Below, piece after piece: positions 8,202 to 16,313 of a stretch of 64,000 nucleotides of DNA (position 1 is its first letter; each line of letters opens with the position of its first letter). This stretch comes from an uncultured Oscillospiraceae bacterium (lineage in GTDB: Bacteria > Bacillota > Clostridia > Oscillospirales > Acutalibacteraceae). Where the stretch lies: positions 1 through 64,000 of the forward strand of contig URKX01000010.1 of assembly GCA_900548545.1 (NCBI GenBank), in the 5' to 3' direction. Under the pieces are notes generated by a model. The model made no database searches. It worked only from the letters and a program-made list of their open reading frames with translations, and had not been told where the DNA came from. The translations under genes and the position numbers were made by a program.

Positions 8202-8262
8202 AAGTTTGCTTTGCAATTTTAGTATAGTATACTTTACAAACAATGTCAAGTTTGCTTTGCAA
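8202..8262 (-). promoter_or_regulatory. XRE promoter with paired operator-like palindromes
   Basis: Minus strand: -35 TTGACA (8244-8249), 17-bp spacer, -10 TATACT (8221-8226). The 15-mer AAGTTTGCTTTGCAA (plus strand) occurs exactly twice, at 8202-8216 (near the transcription start) and 8248-8262 (overlapping the -35), 46 bp apart. Each contains the palindrome TTGCTTTGCAA reading TTGC-N3-GCAA. Position and symmetry fit a repressor bound at both sites. Confidence 0.8.
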
Positions 8263-8340
8263 GAAAATTTGCCGTCCCTACCCATGAAACACCCCCATTT
8301 GCAGAAGGCGGAAAACTTTCTCCCACCCGCCAAATGCCCC

Positions 8341-8369
8341 TTGCTATTTTTTATAAAAATCGATATACT
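8341..8369 (+). promoter_or_regulatory. Promoter of the DUF4364 gene
   Basis: -35 TTGCTA (8341-8346), 17-bp AT-rich spacer, -10 TATACT (8364-8369), about 70 bp before the ATG. Confidence 0.65.
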
Positions 8370-8438
8370 ATTGTTAGTTCTTCGTGCAGGCTTGCCTGTT
8401 TTCCACTTTGTCAGATTTGTAAGAAAGGATCTTTGCCC

Positions 8439-9020
8439 ATGAAACAGGACGCTTTCTCCGCCGGGGTGGAACCCGGTGGGCTCTGGCACAAAAATGACAT
8501 CCGGATTTTGCTCTGCTATATCCTCTCCAGTGTTCCCGGGCCCTTGGCCCGGCAGGACCTGACCCAAATCATCCAGGAAAAGGGCCTGGCCAACTACTTT
8601 GAGGTGGAAGACGCCCTGGCCTCCCTGGTGGCCCAGGGGAATGTGAAGCAGGACGGGGAAGGCTGTTTCACCGTCACCCCGGCAGGCAAGGAGATCGCCG
8701 ATTCCCTGGATGCCACACTGCCCCTTTCCGTGCGGGACAAGGCCCTGGAAGCCGCCTTTACCCTGCTAGCCCAAGCCCGGGCCCAGCGGGAAAACAAGGT
8801 GGAAATCCGCCAGACCCAGCGAGGGTATCAGATCACCTGCCACATTTCCGGCGGCGACATGGATTTGATGACCGTATCCCTGTATGTGCCGGACAAGGAC
8901 CAGGCCAAACTGGTGAAACGCCAGTTTTACCAAGACCCGGAAAACGTGTACAAGGTGCTGCTGGCCACCCTCACAGGGGACGCGGGCCTTGCCAGGGATT
9001 TTTTTGATAAACGGATTTAA
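8439..9020 (+). CDS. DUF4364 family winged-helix-like protein
   Basis: A 193-aa cytoplasmic protein. The N-terminal ~90 residues read as a winged helix (NDIRILLCYILSSVPGPLA, then a recognition-helix-like NYFEVEDALASLVAQGNV and a wing ending in VTPAGKEIADSL), as in the PadR/DUF4364 group. The C-terminal part is beta-rich. DUF4364 members are widespread in Clostridia and are presumed transcriptional regulators without a known ligand. ATG 8439 has AGAAAGGATC upstream; the frame is open earlier but without a ribosome site. It is followed after 24 bp by the dockerin-type membrane protein, probably in one transcript. Confidence 0.85.
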   Translation: MKQDAFSAGVEPGGLWHKNDIRILLCYILSSVPGPLARQDLTQIIQEKGLANYFEVEDALASLVAQGNVKQDGEGCFTVTPAGKEIADSLDATLPLSVRDKALEAAFTLLAQARAQRENKVEIRQTQRGYQITCHISGGDMDLMTVSLYVPDKDQAKLVKRQFYQDPENVYKVLLATLTGDAGLARDFFDKRI

Positions 9021-9044
9021 GGGGAACGAAAAGGAGGCCCGCGG

Positions 9045-10538
9045 ATGAAAGGGATGGCGCGCCTGAAAGGGAATTTGCCCGCTCACACGGACACATGGCT
9101 GCATCGGGGGTTTGCCTTGTGCGCCCTTTTCTTGCTGGTGTTCTTTTTTGCCTTTCTGGGGGATGCCGCCCCCGCACCCCGGAAAGTGACCTCCGTCCCT
9201 TCCGGAGGGAAGGTAGTCTCCCTGGAGGAGTGGGAAGACCTGTGCCTGCTGGCCTATTCCGGCGATGCCCCCGGCTCCGGCGCAGTGGCGGCATTGGAAC
9301 GGCACACCGGGGAAACCCAAGCCCAATACGCCCTTGAAAGCGGCTCCCTGCTGTGGGCTGCCGTCCGGGGCGGCAGCCTGTTCCTACTGTCCCAAGAGGG
9401 CGAAACCGCCCTGCTCACCCAGCTCTCCCTGCCCCAACTTACTGAAGTGGCCACCCGGCCTTTGCAGACCGCGGCGAGCAGCCTTGCGCTGTCCAGCTGC
9501 GACAGCGAAGGCCGGGTCTTCTATGTCCAAGACGGCTCCCTGTGGATGGAAGCCTCCCAAGGCCCCTCTGAAATCGTGGCGCCCGACCAGCTTTCCGGTG
9601 TGACCTTTATGGGGATCACCCCTTTGGACGGCCTGTTTGTCAGCACCAGTTCCTTCTGCTTTTGGGGCTCCACCAGCCAGCTGGATGCTCTCTCCCGCTC
9701 GCCCCTGTTGTTCCCGCCCCTTTCTTTAGTGGGGGAAGGGCACTATCTCACCTCCCTGGGGATGCTTTACAGCTATGAAGGGGAATTGGCCTATACGGGG
9801 ATGCTCCCCACCACTCCCCTCCTCTGCTCCATGGACCGGGAAGGCCACCTGATTTACGGCAGCGATGGCCAGGTGGACGCCTACGATCTGTCAGAGGGCA
9901 GCCTGGGAAGCGTTTCCCTGCGGGGCCAGCTGATGGCTGTGTGCGGCAGCGGCGCCATCACCCTGGAAGAGGACGCCTACTGGTTTACCCCTGTCCAATT
10001 TTTCCAAGAACCCGCTGCCCCATCGCCCACGCCCACTCCTTCTCCCTCGCCAACCCCTTCACCGAACCCATCGCCTTCTCCATCTTCCACTCCGCCCCCA
10101 TCCCCCTCGCCTGGGGGCACGGGCACTCCCTCTCCCAGCCCGGAGGTTTCCCCTGCGCCCAACCCCTCCCCTAGCCCTTCTCCGTGGCCCTCGGGCATCT
10201 CCCGGGAAGGCGATTGGCTGGTGGCTCCTTGGGGGACCACTGTCAGCCAGGTGTTGAGTTATTTCCAGCCGGATGCAGTATCCGTCACCCGGCCGGACGG
10301 CACGCAAGTCACCTCAGGCTCTGTGGCCACCGGCATGACGGTGGAAGGGTTTACCCTGGTGGCTTTGGGGGATTGCGACGGCAGCGGCACGGTTTCCCGC
10401 TCGGACCTGCAGCAGGCCCAATCCCTGCTTTTGGAAGGGGATGACGCAGGGACTCCCGCCCGCAGGGCAGCCGACCTGGATGGGGACGGCGTTCTCACCA
10501 CATTAGACCTGGTGCTGTTGGAACAGCTGATCCCGTGA
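9045..10538 (+). CDS. Membrane-anchored protein with propeller-like ectodomain, Pro/Ser-rich linker and dockerin-type domain
   Basis: A 497-aa protein. One N-terminal transmembrane segment (about 22-40, likely an uncleaved anchor) is followed by a ~280-residue beta-rich region with repeated short strands (LWAAVRGGSLFLLS, FYVQDGSLWMEA and similar) suggestive of a beta-propeller. Next comes a Pro/Ser/Thr linker (about 322-382), a small domain ending GSVATGMTV, and two calcium-loop repeats, GDCDGSGTVSRSDL (about 442-455) and DLDGDGVLTTLDL (about 478-490), as in type I dockerins. RBS AAAAGGAGG. No cohesin gene is in the window, so cellulosome assembly is not implied; in this clade such domains also occur in non-cellulosomal surface proteins. 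Confidence 0.8.
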   Translation: MKGMARLKGNLPAHTDTWLHRGFALCALFLLVFFFAFLGDAAPAPRKVTSVPSGGKVVSLEEWEDLCLLAYSGDAPGSGAVAALERHTGETQAQYALESGSLLWAAVRGGSLFLLSQEGETALLTQLSLPQLTEVATRPLQTAASSLALSSCDSEGRVFYVQDGSLWMEASQGPSEIVAPDQLSGVTFMGITPLDGLFVSTSSFCFWGSTSQLDALSRSPLLFPPLSLVGEGHYLTSLGMLYSYEGELAYTGMLPTTPLLCSMDREGHLIYGSDGQVDAYDLSEGSLGSVSLRGQLMAVCGSGAITLEEDAYWFTPVQFFQEPAAPSPTPTPSPSPTPSPNPSPSPSSTPPPSPSPGGTGTPSPSPEVSPAPNPSPSPSPWPSGISREGDWLVAPWGTTVSQVLSYFQPDAVSVTRPDGTQVTSGSVATGMTVEGFTLVALGDCDGSGTVSRSDLQQAQSLLLEGDDAGTPARRAADLDGDGVLTTLDLVLLEQLIP

Positions 10539-10588
10539 TCCGCCTAAAAAGGCCTTTGGATTTCCACCGTTTCTTTCAATCTCACTAC

Positions 10589-10617
10589 TTGCACAGCCCA
10601 TGCTTCTATGCTAAGAT
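10589..10617 (+). promoter_or_regulatory. Candidate promoter of the alpha-galactosidase gene
   Basis: -35 TTGCAC (10589-10594), 17-bp spacer, -10 TAAGAT (10612-10617), 47 bp before the ATG. Confidence 0.55.
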
Positions 10618-10664
10618 AAGCTCGAAGTTCAGCTCCAAAATTCACTTGGAAAGGGGTAGTTACC

Positions 10665-12854
10665 ATGCCCATTACCTATGACCAACAGCACCGTGTGTTC
10701 AAGCTGGACACCAGCCTGTCCACCTACGCCTTCATGGTGTATCAGGAGAACTACTTGGTACACCTGTATTACGGCGCCAAGATCCCCGATACCGACCTCT
10801 CTTACTTGATGTACCGGGGACGGTTCCCGTCCTTTAGCCCCTACAACACCAAAGTGGACGACCTCCTCTTTTCCCCGGATATCAACCCCATGGAGTATCC
10901 CACCAACGGCGCTGGGGACTTCCGCCTGGCCGCCCTTTCCGTACGCAACTCCAACGGCGACTCCGTCACGGATGTGCGGTATGTGTCCCACAAGATCTAC
11001 GACGGCAAGCCTGCCCTGCCCGGACTGCCCGCCACCTTTGACCGGGACGGCGCTGCCCAAACCCTGGAAGTGGAAACCATGGACCCGGTCACCGGGCTGA
11101 AAGCGACCCTGCTGTACACCGTGTTTGAGGATTATCCCGTGCTGGCCAAGAGCGTCCGCCTGGAGAACACCGGCAGCGCCCCTGTGGTGCTGGAGCGGGC
11201 CTTCAGTTCCTGCGTGGACCTGCCCACCATGGACCTGGACATGATCCACGTCTACGGCGAGTGGAACAAGGAAAACACCACCACCCGCACGCCCCTGCGC
11301 CACGGCTTGCAGGCAGTGCAGTCCAAGCGGGGCATGACCGGCCACCACTACAACCCCATGCTGGTGCTGGCCAAGCACACCGCCACCGAGGAAGCCGGGG
11401 AAGCCTGGGGCATGAACCTGATCTACAGCGGCAACTTCTCCCTGGAGGTGGAAGTCAACTCCAACGGATGCCCCCGCGTCCTGGCAGGCATCAACCCCAC
11501 CGATTTCCGCTGGCGTTTGGAGCCTGGCGAGTCCTTCCAGACCCCGGAAGCCGTGCTGGTATACTCCAACAGCGGCCTGGGGGCTATGAGCCGCACCTTC
11601 CATCACTTCTACATGAAGCACCTGTGCCGCAGCGAGTGGACTTTTAAAAAGCGCCCCTTGCTGATCAACAGCTGGGAAGCCGCCTTTTTCGACTTTGACG
11701 ATGACAAGCTGGTGGAATTTGCCAAAGAGGCCAAAGAGCTGGGCATCGAGATGCTGGTGATGGACGATGGCTGGTTCGGCGCCCGTGACGACGACCTGCG
11801 GGGCCTGGGCGACTGGTACGTCAACGAGAAAAAGCTGAAAGGCGGCCTGGGCCACCTGATTGAACGGGTCAACGCCTTGGGGCTGAAGTTTGGCATCTGG
11901 TACGAGCCGGAGATGATCAACCCCGACAGCGACCTGTACCGGGCCCATCCCGATTGGGCCATCTGCGCCAAAGGCCGGCAGCCCTCCATCTCCCGGTACC
12001 AGTGCGTGCTGGACATGACCCGCCAGGATGTGCGGGACAACATTTTCCAGCAGATGTACGACGTGATCTCCCAGAACAAGATCGACTATATCAAGTGGGA
12101 CTGCAACCGGAACATCACAGAGGCCGCCAGCGCCCTGCTGCCTGCGGAGCGCCAAGGGGAATTCTTCCACCGGTATGTGCTGGGCGTGTACGACCTGATG
12201 GACCGCATCACCAGCGCCTTCCCCCACATCCTGCTGGAAAACTGCTCCGGCGGCGGCGGCCGGTTTGACCCCGGTATGCTGTACTACTCCCCCCAGATCT
12301 GGACCAGCGACAACACCGACCCCATCGAGCGGCTGGGCATTCAGTTCGGCGCCTCCCTGTGCTATCCGGTGGCCTCCATGGGCGCCCATGTATCCGCCAA
12401 CCCCCGTACCGGCATCGAAACCAAAGCGGCGGTGGCCATGGCGGGCACCTTCGGCTATGAGCTGGACCCCCGGGAGCTGACGGACGAGCAGCGGGAGATC
12501 ATCCGGCAGCAGGTGGCGGATTACCACAAGTACTACGACCTGATCCACTACGGCGACTTCTACCGCATCACCGCCCCCACCGTGGACCCCTTTGTGTGCG
12601 ACTGGCAATTCGTCAGCCCCGACAAAAGCGAGGCCCTGTTCACCCGTGTGGTCATGCGGCACCCCTCCCAAATGTACCAGTGCGTGCGCTTGGTGGGCCT
12701 GGATCCTGACAAGCTGTACACCGATGAGGCCACTGGCAAAACCTACTCCGGCGCCCTGCTGATGAACGGCGGCATTGACCTTTCCACTTACGAGTTCTCT
12801 GATAACAAAGATGGCGACAGCTTTGTCAAATACTTTGTAGCCGTAGGAAAGTGA
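10665..12854 (+). CDS. GH36 alpha-galactosidase
   Basis: Hydrolyses terminal alpha-1,6-galactose from raffinose, stachyose or galactomannan side chains; no signal peptide, so it acts on imported sugars. The 729-aa length is that of full GH36 enzymes. The N-terminal beta-supersandwich leads into a barrel with MDDGWFG (about 365-371), YIKWDCN with nucleophile Asp479, and TSDNTD with acid/base Asp549; the spacing matches characterised Bacillus-group enzymes. NCSGGGGRFD lies between. ATG 10665 has GGAAAGGGG upstream. It stands alone, without transporter or regulator genes beside it; the CUT1 importer in the window is 40 kb away and linked to esterases instead. Confidence 0.96.
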   Translation: MPITYDQQHRVFKLDTSLSTYAFMVYQENYLVHLYYGAKIPDTDLSYLMYRGRFPSFSPYNTKVDDLLFSPDINPMEYPTNGAGDFRLAALSVRNSNGDSVTDVRYVSHKIYDGKPALPGLPATFDRDGAAQTLEVETMDPVTGLKATLLYTVFEDYPVLAKSVRLENTGSAPVVLERAFSSCVDLPTMDLDMIHVYGEWNKENTTTRTPLRHGLQAVQSKRGMTGHHYNPMLVLAKHTATEEAGEAWGMNLIYSGNFSLEVEVNSNGCPRVLAGINPTDFRWRLEPGESFQTPEAVLVYSNSGLGAMSRTFHHFYMKHLCRSEWTFKKRPLLINSWEAAFFDFDDDKLVEFAKEAKELGIEMLVMDDGWFGARDDDLRGLGDWYVNEKKLKGGLGHLIERVNALGLKFGIWYEPEMINPDSDLYRAHPDWAICAKGRQPSISRYQCVLDMTRQDVRDNIFQQMYDVISQNKIDYIKWDCNRNITEAASALLPAERQGEFFHRYVLGVYDLMDRITSAFPHILLENCSGGGGRFDPGMLYYSPQIWTSDNTDPIERLGIQFGASLCYPVASMGAHVSANPRTGIETKAAVAMAGTFGYELDPRELTDEQREIIRQQVADYHKYYDLIHYGDFYRITAPTVDPFVCDWQFVSPDKSEALFTRVVMRHPSQMYQCVRLVGLDPDKLYTDEATGKTYSGALLMNGGIDLSTYEFSDNKDGDSFVKYFVAVGK

Positions 12855-12873
12855 ATAAAAATCGATTTTTTAG

Positions 12874-12902
12874 TTGACAGCGGGGATTTTCCTTGCTATA
12901 AT
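12874..12902 (+). promoter_or_regulatory. Consensus promoter of tRNA-Lys
   Basis: Perfect -35 TTGACA (12874-12879) and -10 TATAAT (12897-12902) with a 17-bp spacer, 31 bp before the tRNA. Confidence 0.92.
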
Positions 12903-12933
12903 AAATAAGCTGTTCTAGTGGACAGCTTATTAA

Positions 12934-13009
12934 GACTCATTAGCTCAGCTGGCAGAGCACCTGACTTTTAATCAGGGTGTCCGGGGTTCAAATCCCCGAT
13001 GGGTCACCA
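12934..13009 (+). tRNA. trnK: tRNA-Lys (UUU)
   Basis: A complete cloverleaf of 76 nt. Acceptor GACTCAT pairs with ATGGGTC (one G-U), the D arm is AGCTCAGCTGGCAGAGCA, anticodon loop CTTTTAA gives anticodon UUU, and the T arm is CGGGGTTCAAATCCCCG. CCA is genome-encoded (13007-13009). A perfect promoter precedes it and a hairpin with T-rich tail follows it. Confidence 0.98.
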
Positions 13010-13013
13010 GAAA

Positions 13014-13058
13014 AAAGCCTAGCATTTGCGCCTTTTACAAGCGTTTTTGCTGGGCTTT
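13014..13058 (+). terminator. Terminator of tRNA-Lys
   Basis: AAAGCCTAGCA (13014-13024) pairs with TGCTGGGCTTT (13048-13058) with one G-U, followed by a T-rich tract (CTTATTTT). The remaining ~100 bp to the next terminator hold no gene that I can support. Confidence 0.75.
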
Positions 13059-13164
13059 CTTATTTTAAAAAAACGGTTTTTTGACATGATTTTACCACCT
13101 TAGGCGGGTCAAAAATGGGTCAAAATCTAGGCGCCTTGAATTTGCTTGAATTCCGCATAAAAAA

Positions 13165-13193
13165 GCCCCGGATCTCACCAGAGAAACCGGGGC
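13165..13193 (-). terminator. Terminator of the SPFH gene
   Basis: Minus strand: GCCCCGG stem of 7 bp around a 15-nt loop, then six T. It lies 20 bp beyond the SPFH stop. Confidence 0.85.
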
Positions 13194-13212
13194 CTCTTTA
13201 TGCTGCTGCGTT

Positions 13213-14073
13213 TTATTCCATAGCCACCACATCGGCTCCCTGTACAGTGACCCAGCCGTGCTCCTGCCGGGCCTGGGCCTCCATCATCTGGATCAGCTCC
13301 GGGGTGATGGACTCCGCGATGATCCGGTTGGCCTCCGCTTCCGCCTGGGCTTCGATCACCTTCACATCCGCTTCAGCCTGGGCCTTGGTCTTGGCCACTT
13401 CCGCTTGGGCTGCGGCGGTCTGCTTTTCCAGCTCGGCGATCTCCGCGTCCTGCTTGGCCTGTTCTTTGGCCTTGATCTTCTCCTGGAGGGCGTCATCCAG
13501 CTGCACATCGATCACCAGGGCGCTGATCACATTGATGCCGTACTCATCCCCCAGCTTGCCCGCCAGATACTCGGAGATGGCCTGGTTCACTTCCGACTTC
13601 TTGTCGGAGTAGATGTCCATAACGGAAAACTGGGGCGTCACCTCTTTCACGTAAGCAATGATGCTGTTCTGTATGTAGTTGGCCACCAGGCTTTCCCCGT
13701 CCATGCCATTAAATCGCTTGTAAAGGTCCACCACCTGCCCGGCGTTGAAGGCGTAGTTTACCGTGAGGTTCATTTTCACCATGCCGCCATTGGCGGGGGC
13801 GTCAATGCTCCAGTCCGGGTGGGACTGGGCGTTGTAATCCTCGGCGCTGTTGGAAAAGACGATCTGCTGCTGGGAAACAGGGAACTGCTTCACCGATTCA
13901 AAGGGTGAAAGCCAGTGCCAGCCGGCGGAGAGGGTAGTATCTTTCACGCCGGACATGGAATACACCACGCCAACATTCCCCACGCTGACCCGCTCCAAAC
14001 ACAGCATACAGCACACGGCGATCACAATAGCCAAAATACCAGATCCGATCAACGGTACAAGTTTCTTTTTCAT
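13213..14073 (-). CDS. SPFH/Band-7 domain membrane protein
   Basis: A prohibitin/stomatin-like scaffold of 286 aa. One N-terminal membrane anchor (about 8-26) precedes the SPFH fold (about 28-190: VGVVYSMSGVKDTTLSAGWHWLSPF, then LTVNYAFNAGQVVDLYKRF). A charged coiled coil of Ala/Glu/Lys follows (about 200-255). Such proteins form oligomeric rings in membrane microdomains. ATG 14073 has GGAGGAATGAG upstream and overlaps the stop of a 27-residue membrane peptide gene, implying translational coupling. Usual partners (NfeD, FtsH) are not adjacent. A terminator follows. Confidence 0.9.
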   Translation of the reverse strand: MKKKLVPLIGSGILAIVIAVCCMLCLERVSVGNVGVVYSMSGVKDTTLSAGWHWLSPFESVKQFPVSQQQIVFSNSAEDYNAQSHPDWSIDAPANGGMVKMNLTVNYAFNAGQVVDLYKRFNGMDGESLVANYIQNSIIAYVKEVTPQFSVMDIYSDKKSEVNQAISEYLAGKLGDEYGINVISALVIDVQLDDALQEKIKAKEQAKQDAEIAELEKQTAAAQAEVAKTKAQAEADVKVIEAQAEAEANRIIAESITPELIQMMEAQARQEHGWVTVQGADVVAME

Positions 14074-14153
14074 TGCTCATTCCTCCAAATTTGATAAATC
14101 ACTACCCATAAAAGTACAAAAATCACCGCAAATACGGCGATCAGCGGCTTCAT
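14070..14153 (-). CDS. 27-aa single-helix membrane peptide coupled to the SPFH gene
   Basis: Too short for normal gene finding. It reads MKPLIAVFAVIFVLLWVVIY followed by a short charged tail ending WRNEQ, a textbook single transmembrane segment. An AGGGGGTGAG ribosome site lies ~9 bp upstream of ATG 14153. Its stop overlaps the SPFH start in an ATGA arrangement, and the SPFH ribosome site lies inside its last codons. This makes it a probable translated leader or small partner subunit; homologues are unknown to me. Confidence 0.6.
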   Translation of the reverse strand: MKPLIAVFAVIFVLLWVVIYQIWRNEQ

Positions 14154-14284
14154 GTCGCTTTCTCACCCCCTCACTAGGTTTTCCCGGCCTTCCTCAATTG
14201 TCGGTTAGGGATATTATTGCCGATTCCCGCTTTTCTGTCAAGCCGCGAACCGCCTCCGTACCTGCCCCCCTGCCCCCCTGCGCC

Positions 14285-14620
14285 CCTGCGCCCCATGCGC
14301 ATGGCCAGGTTAATGGCGAAGTTCGTCTTGCCGCCCCCAGGCCAGCCGGCGGTCACCGCTACCGCGCCCCGCATAAAGCCGCCCGTTGCGCTGTCCAGGG
14401 TGGAGTACCCCGTGGGGAAGGCTTCCGCCTGAGCGGAAGCCCGCAGCCACACCAAAAGCCCCCTGCTTGCCTCGGACCAGGAAGCCAAGCCCCTTTTCCT
14501 GCCGGGCCACCAGGATCCGCCCCTGCTCGTCCTGGACGATCCTCACGTACTCCGGAAAATGCCCCAGCTTAGGGACAAACCCTGCCGCGCGCAGGATCAG
14601 ACCGGACAATTCCGTCAGTG
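14285..14620 (-). pseudogene. Remnant of a DnaB/RecA-type replicative helicase
   Basis: One minus-strand frame reads TGYSTLDSATGGFMRGAVAV then AGWPGGGKTNFAINLAMR, the DnaB/KaiC-like start of an ATPase core with a Walker A motif. It runs into low-complexity Gly/Arg and has no Walker B or later motifs. The upstream part continues only in another frame (ILRAAGFVPKLGHFPEYV), so at least one frameshift near 14470 is needed. It looks like debris of a plasmid, phage or conjugative element replication gene. Boundaries are approximate. Confidence 0.5.
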
Positions 14621-14655
14621 CCCCGGCGATGGGCTTGCCCGCCCTTGGAAAGCTG

Positions 14656-14952
14656 GCACCGCAAGACGTACTCATTGCCAACAAGGGATGCTTCCTGTGC
14701 CGAAAAAAGCGGGAAACCTGCAAAGCAAAGTCCGCGTTCCGGCGTATGTGGGACAAGGTATCTAGGCGTCTGGATTTTGTATTAACCCCTCATATGCTGC
14801 ATCACACTTTCGCCAGCATTTGCCACGCTGTGGGAGCAGACTTAAAAACAGCCCAAGTCTGGATGGGCCATCCCTCTATTACCGTGATCACGAACATCTG
14901 CGCCCACTTAGAGGCCCGCTCAGGGTGTCCACGAAAAAAGGCTGCCGCGTAA
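14656..14952 (+). pseudogene. C-terminal fragment of a tyrosine recombinase/integrase
   Basis: Clear homology covers 14737-14910. It reads FRRMWDKVSRRLDFVLTPHM, then LHHTFASICHAVGADLKTAQ and VWMGHPSITVITNICAHL, the box-II end of phage/ICE integrases. The catalytic Arg of the usual HMLRHTF motif is replaced by His (codon CAT, 14800-14802), and the Tyr in the final motif (usually IYAHL) is Cys. The N-terminal domain and box I are absent. It is therefore inactive, and it lies 1.6 kb from tRNA-Lys, a common integration target. Its 3' end runs into the terminator of the neighbouring transporter. Confidence 0.72.
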
Positions 14953-14967
14953 TTCGCGACAGCCTTT
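14938..14967 (-). terminator. Terminator of the AI-2E-family transporter gene
   Basis: Minus strand: AAGGCTG(T)CGCG stem around an AATT loop with matching arm, then six T. It begins about 22 bp after the transporter stop and overlaps the end of the integrase fragment. Confidence 0.85.
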
Positions 14968-14988
14968 TAGCACTTCACTTGCCAATTC

Positions 14989-16236
14989 TCAGCCGCCCTC
15001 ACTGGAGGGAACGTCCTCTCGGGAATCCTCTTCTTCCTCAGGCAAGGGGAATTGGGGATCTTTGACATCGATCTGACGGTTGTGCAGCCTGGTGCGCACG
15101 GATGACCGGAACAAACGGTAGATCACCGCTGTAGCCGGAGTGCCGAACAAGATACCGGGAACGCCCAGGACACCGCCCCAAAACACCACGGCAAACAAGG
15201 TCCAGATGGGGGGCAGCCCAATGGATGACCCCACCACCCGGGGATAGATCAAGTTGCCTTCCACCTGCTGGAGGATCAGCAGGAAGATCAGAAAAATCAG
15301 CGCATCGATAGGATGGACCAGCAACAGGACAACCACGCCCATGATAGCGCCAATATACGCGCCCAAAATGGGGATCAGTGCTGAAAGCGCCACAATGGAA
15401 GAGATCAGCAGGGCGTAGTCCAAGCGCAGCAGGCTCATGCCCACATAGCACAAGGAGCCAAGGATCACGCACTCTGTCAACTGGCCGCGGATGAAGTTAA
15501 AAAAGACCCGGTTGGTCAGGGAGGCAATTTGGCCGATCTTCCGGGCAGGCGCTTTAGGGAGGAAGGCCAGCAAGGCGGACTTCACCCCCCGCAGCAGCTT
15601 TTCCTTGTTGGTAAGCATATACACGGAAAAAATGAAACCCATCACAGCGGCGAACACACCGGAAGCCACATTGATGGTAACCCCCACCAGGGAAGACAGG
15701 AAATCCCGGACCAAGTCAGTCACATTGGAAAGCAAGGTGGTCCAATTAAAGCTTGCCAGGAAATTCTGGATCATGGTCAGGTCGTTTTCCTCTGCAAAGC
15801 GGGTAAGCCAGGCCATGATATTGCTGTAATACACAGGTACGTTGGCCTGAGCTGTTTGGGCCAGCACCCCCATGGATTCGATCAATCCCGGGATGATGAA
15901 GCAGGCGATAAACACAATCACCAGCGCCACCACTAAGTAGGCCAGGGCCACCGCCAAAGGCCGGCGGGCCCGCAGCCACAGCTTTGCTTTGCACTTCTGA
16001 AAAGGCTTAAAGGCGATATCCTCGAAAAAGTGCACAAACACATTCAGGATAAACGCCAGCACAATCCCGTAAAACACCGGGGCTACTGTGGCCACACCAG
16101 TGCACACCGCCCCCCACACTTGGTCAAACTTCAGCAAGATCAAAACCAGCGCCGCACCAAAGGCCATCAAGATCATCCCATTGCGCAACACACGTTTTTC
16201 CTCCCGCAGGTGAGCTCCCCACTCCCGCAAACGCAT
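14989..16236 (-). CDS. AI-2E family transporter (PF01594-type permease)
   Basis: A 415-aa polytopic membrane protein with about eight helices. It includes the paired N-terminal helices (21-70), a long extracytoplasmic segment (about 120-190) and the conserved C-terminal region LSALIPILGAYIGAIMGVVV, then QQVEGNLIYPRVVG, which is the family signature. Members export small molecules or exchange ions (YdgG/TqsA, YtvI); the substrate cannot be read here. The tail is acidic and soluble. ATG 16236 has AAAAAGGAGGAGG upstream. The gene appears monocistronic. Its length is slightly above the usual 350-390. Confidence 0.92.
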   Translation of the reverse strand: MRLREWGAHLREEKRVLRNGMILMAFGAALVLILLKFDQVWGAVCTGVATVAPVFYGIVLAFILNVFVHFFEDIAFKPFQKCKAKLWLRARRPLAVALAYLVVALVIVFIACFIIPGLIESMGVLAQTAQANVPVYYSNIMAWLTRFAEENDLTMIQNFLASFNWTTLLSNVTDLVRDFLSSLVGVTINVASGVFAAVMGFIFSVYMLTNKEKLLRGVKSALLAFLPKAPARKIGQIASLTNRVFFNFIRGQLTECVILGSLCYVGMSLLRLDYALLISSIVALSALIPILGAYIGAIMGVVVLLLVHPIDALIFLIFLLILQQVEGNLIYPRVVGSSIGLPPIWTLFAVVFWGGVLGVPGILFGTPATAVIYRLFRSSVRTRLHNRQIDVKDPQFPLPEEEEDSREDVPSSEGG

Positions 16237-16313
16237 GGTCCTCCTCCTTTTTTACTGTTTTACCGCCTTAGCTTACCCGGCTCCTATGGGGAAAACCAGA
16301 GGACAGCCGGCTT

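Noticed and set aside
10629..12671. A 680-codon open frame on the minus strand opposite the alpha-galactosidase gene
   Set aside because: It is the mirror frame of a strongly conserved GH36 gene in GC-rich DNA; its translation is His/Gly/Val/Gln-rich without any domain, and it has no ribosome site.
12934..14967. Intact integrative element bounded by tRNA-Lys
   Set aside because: I found no second copy of the tRNA 3' end, the integrase and helicase are fragments, and the SPFH gene between them looks native.
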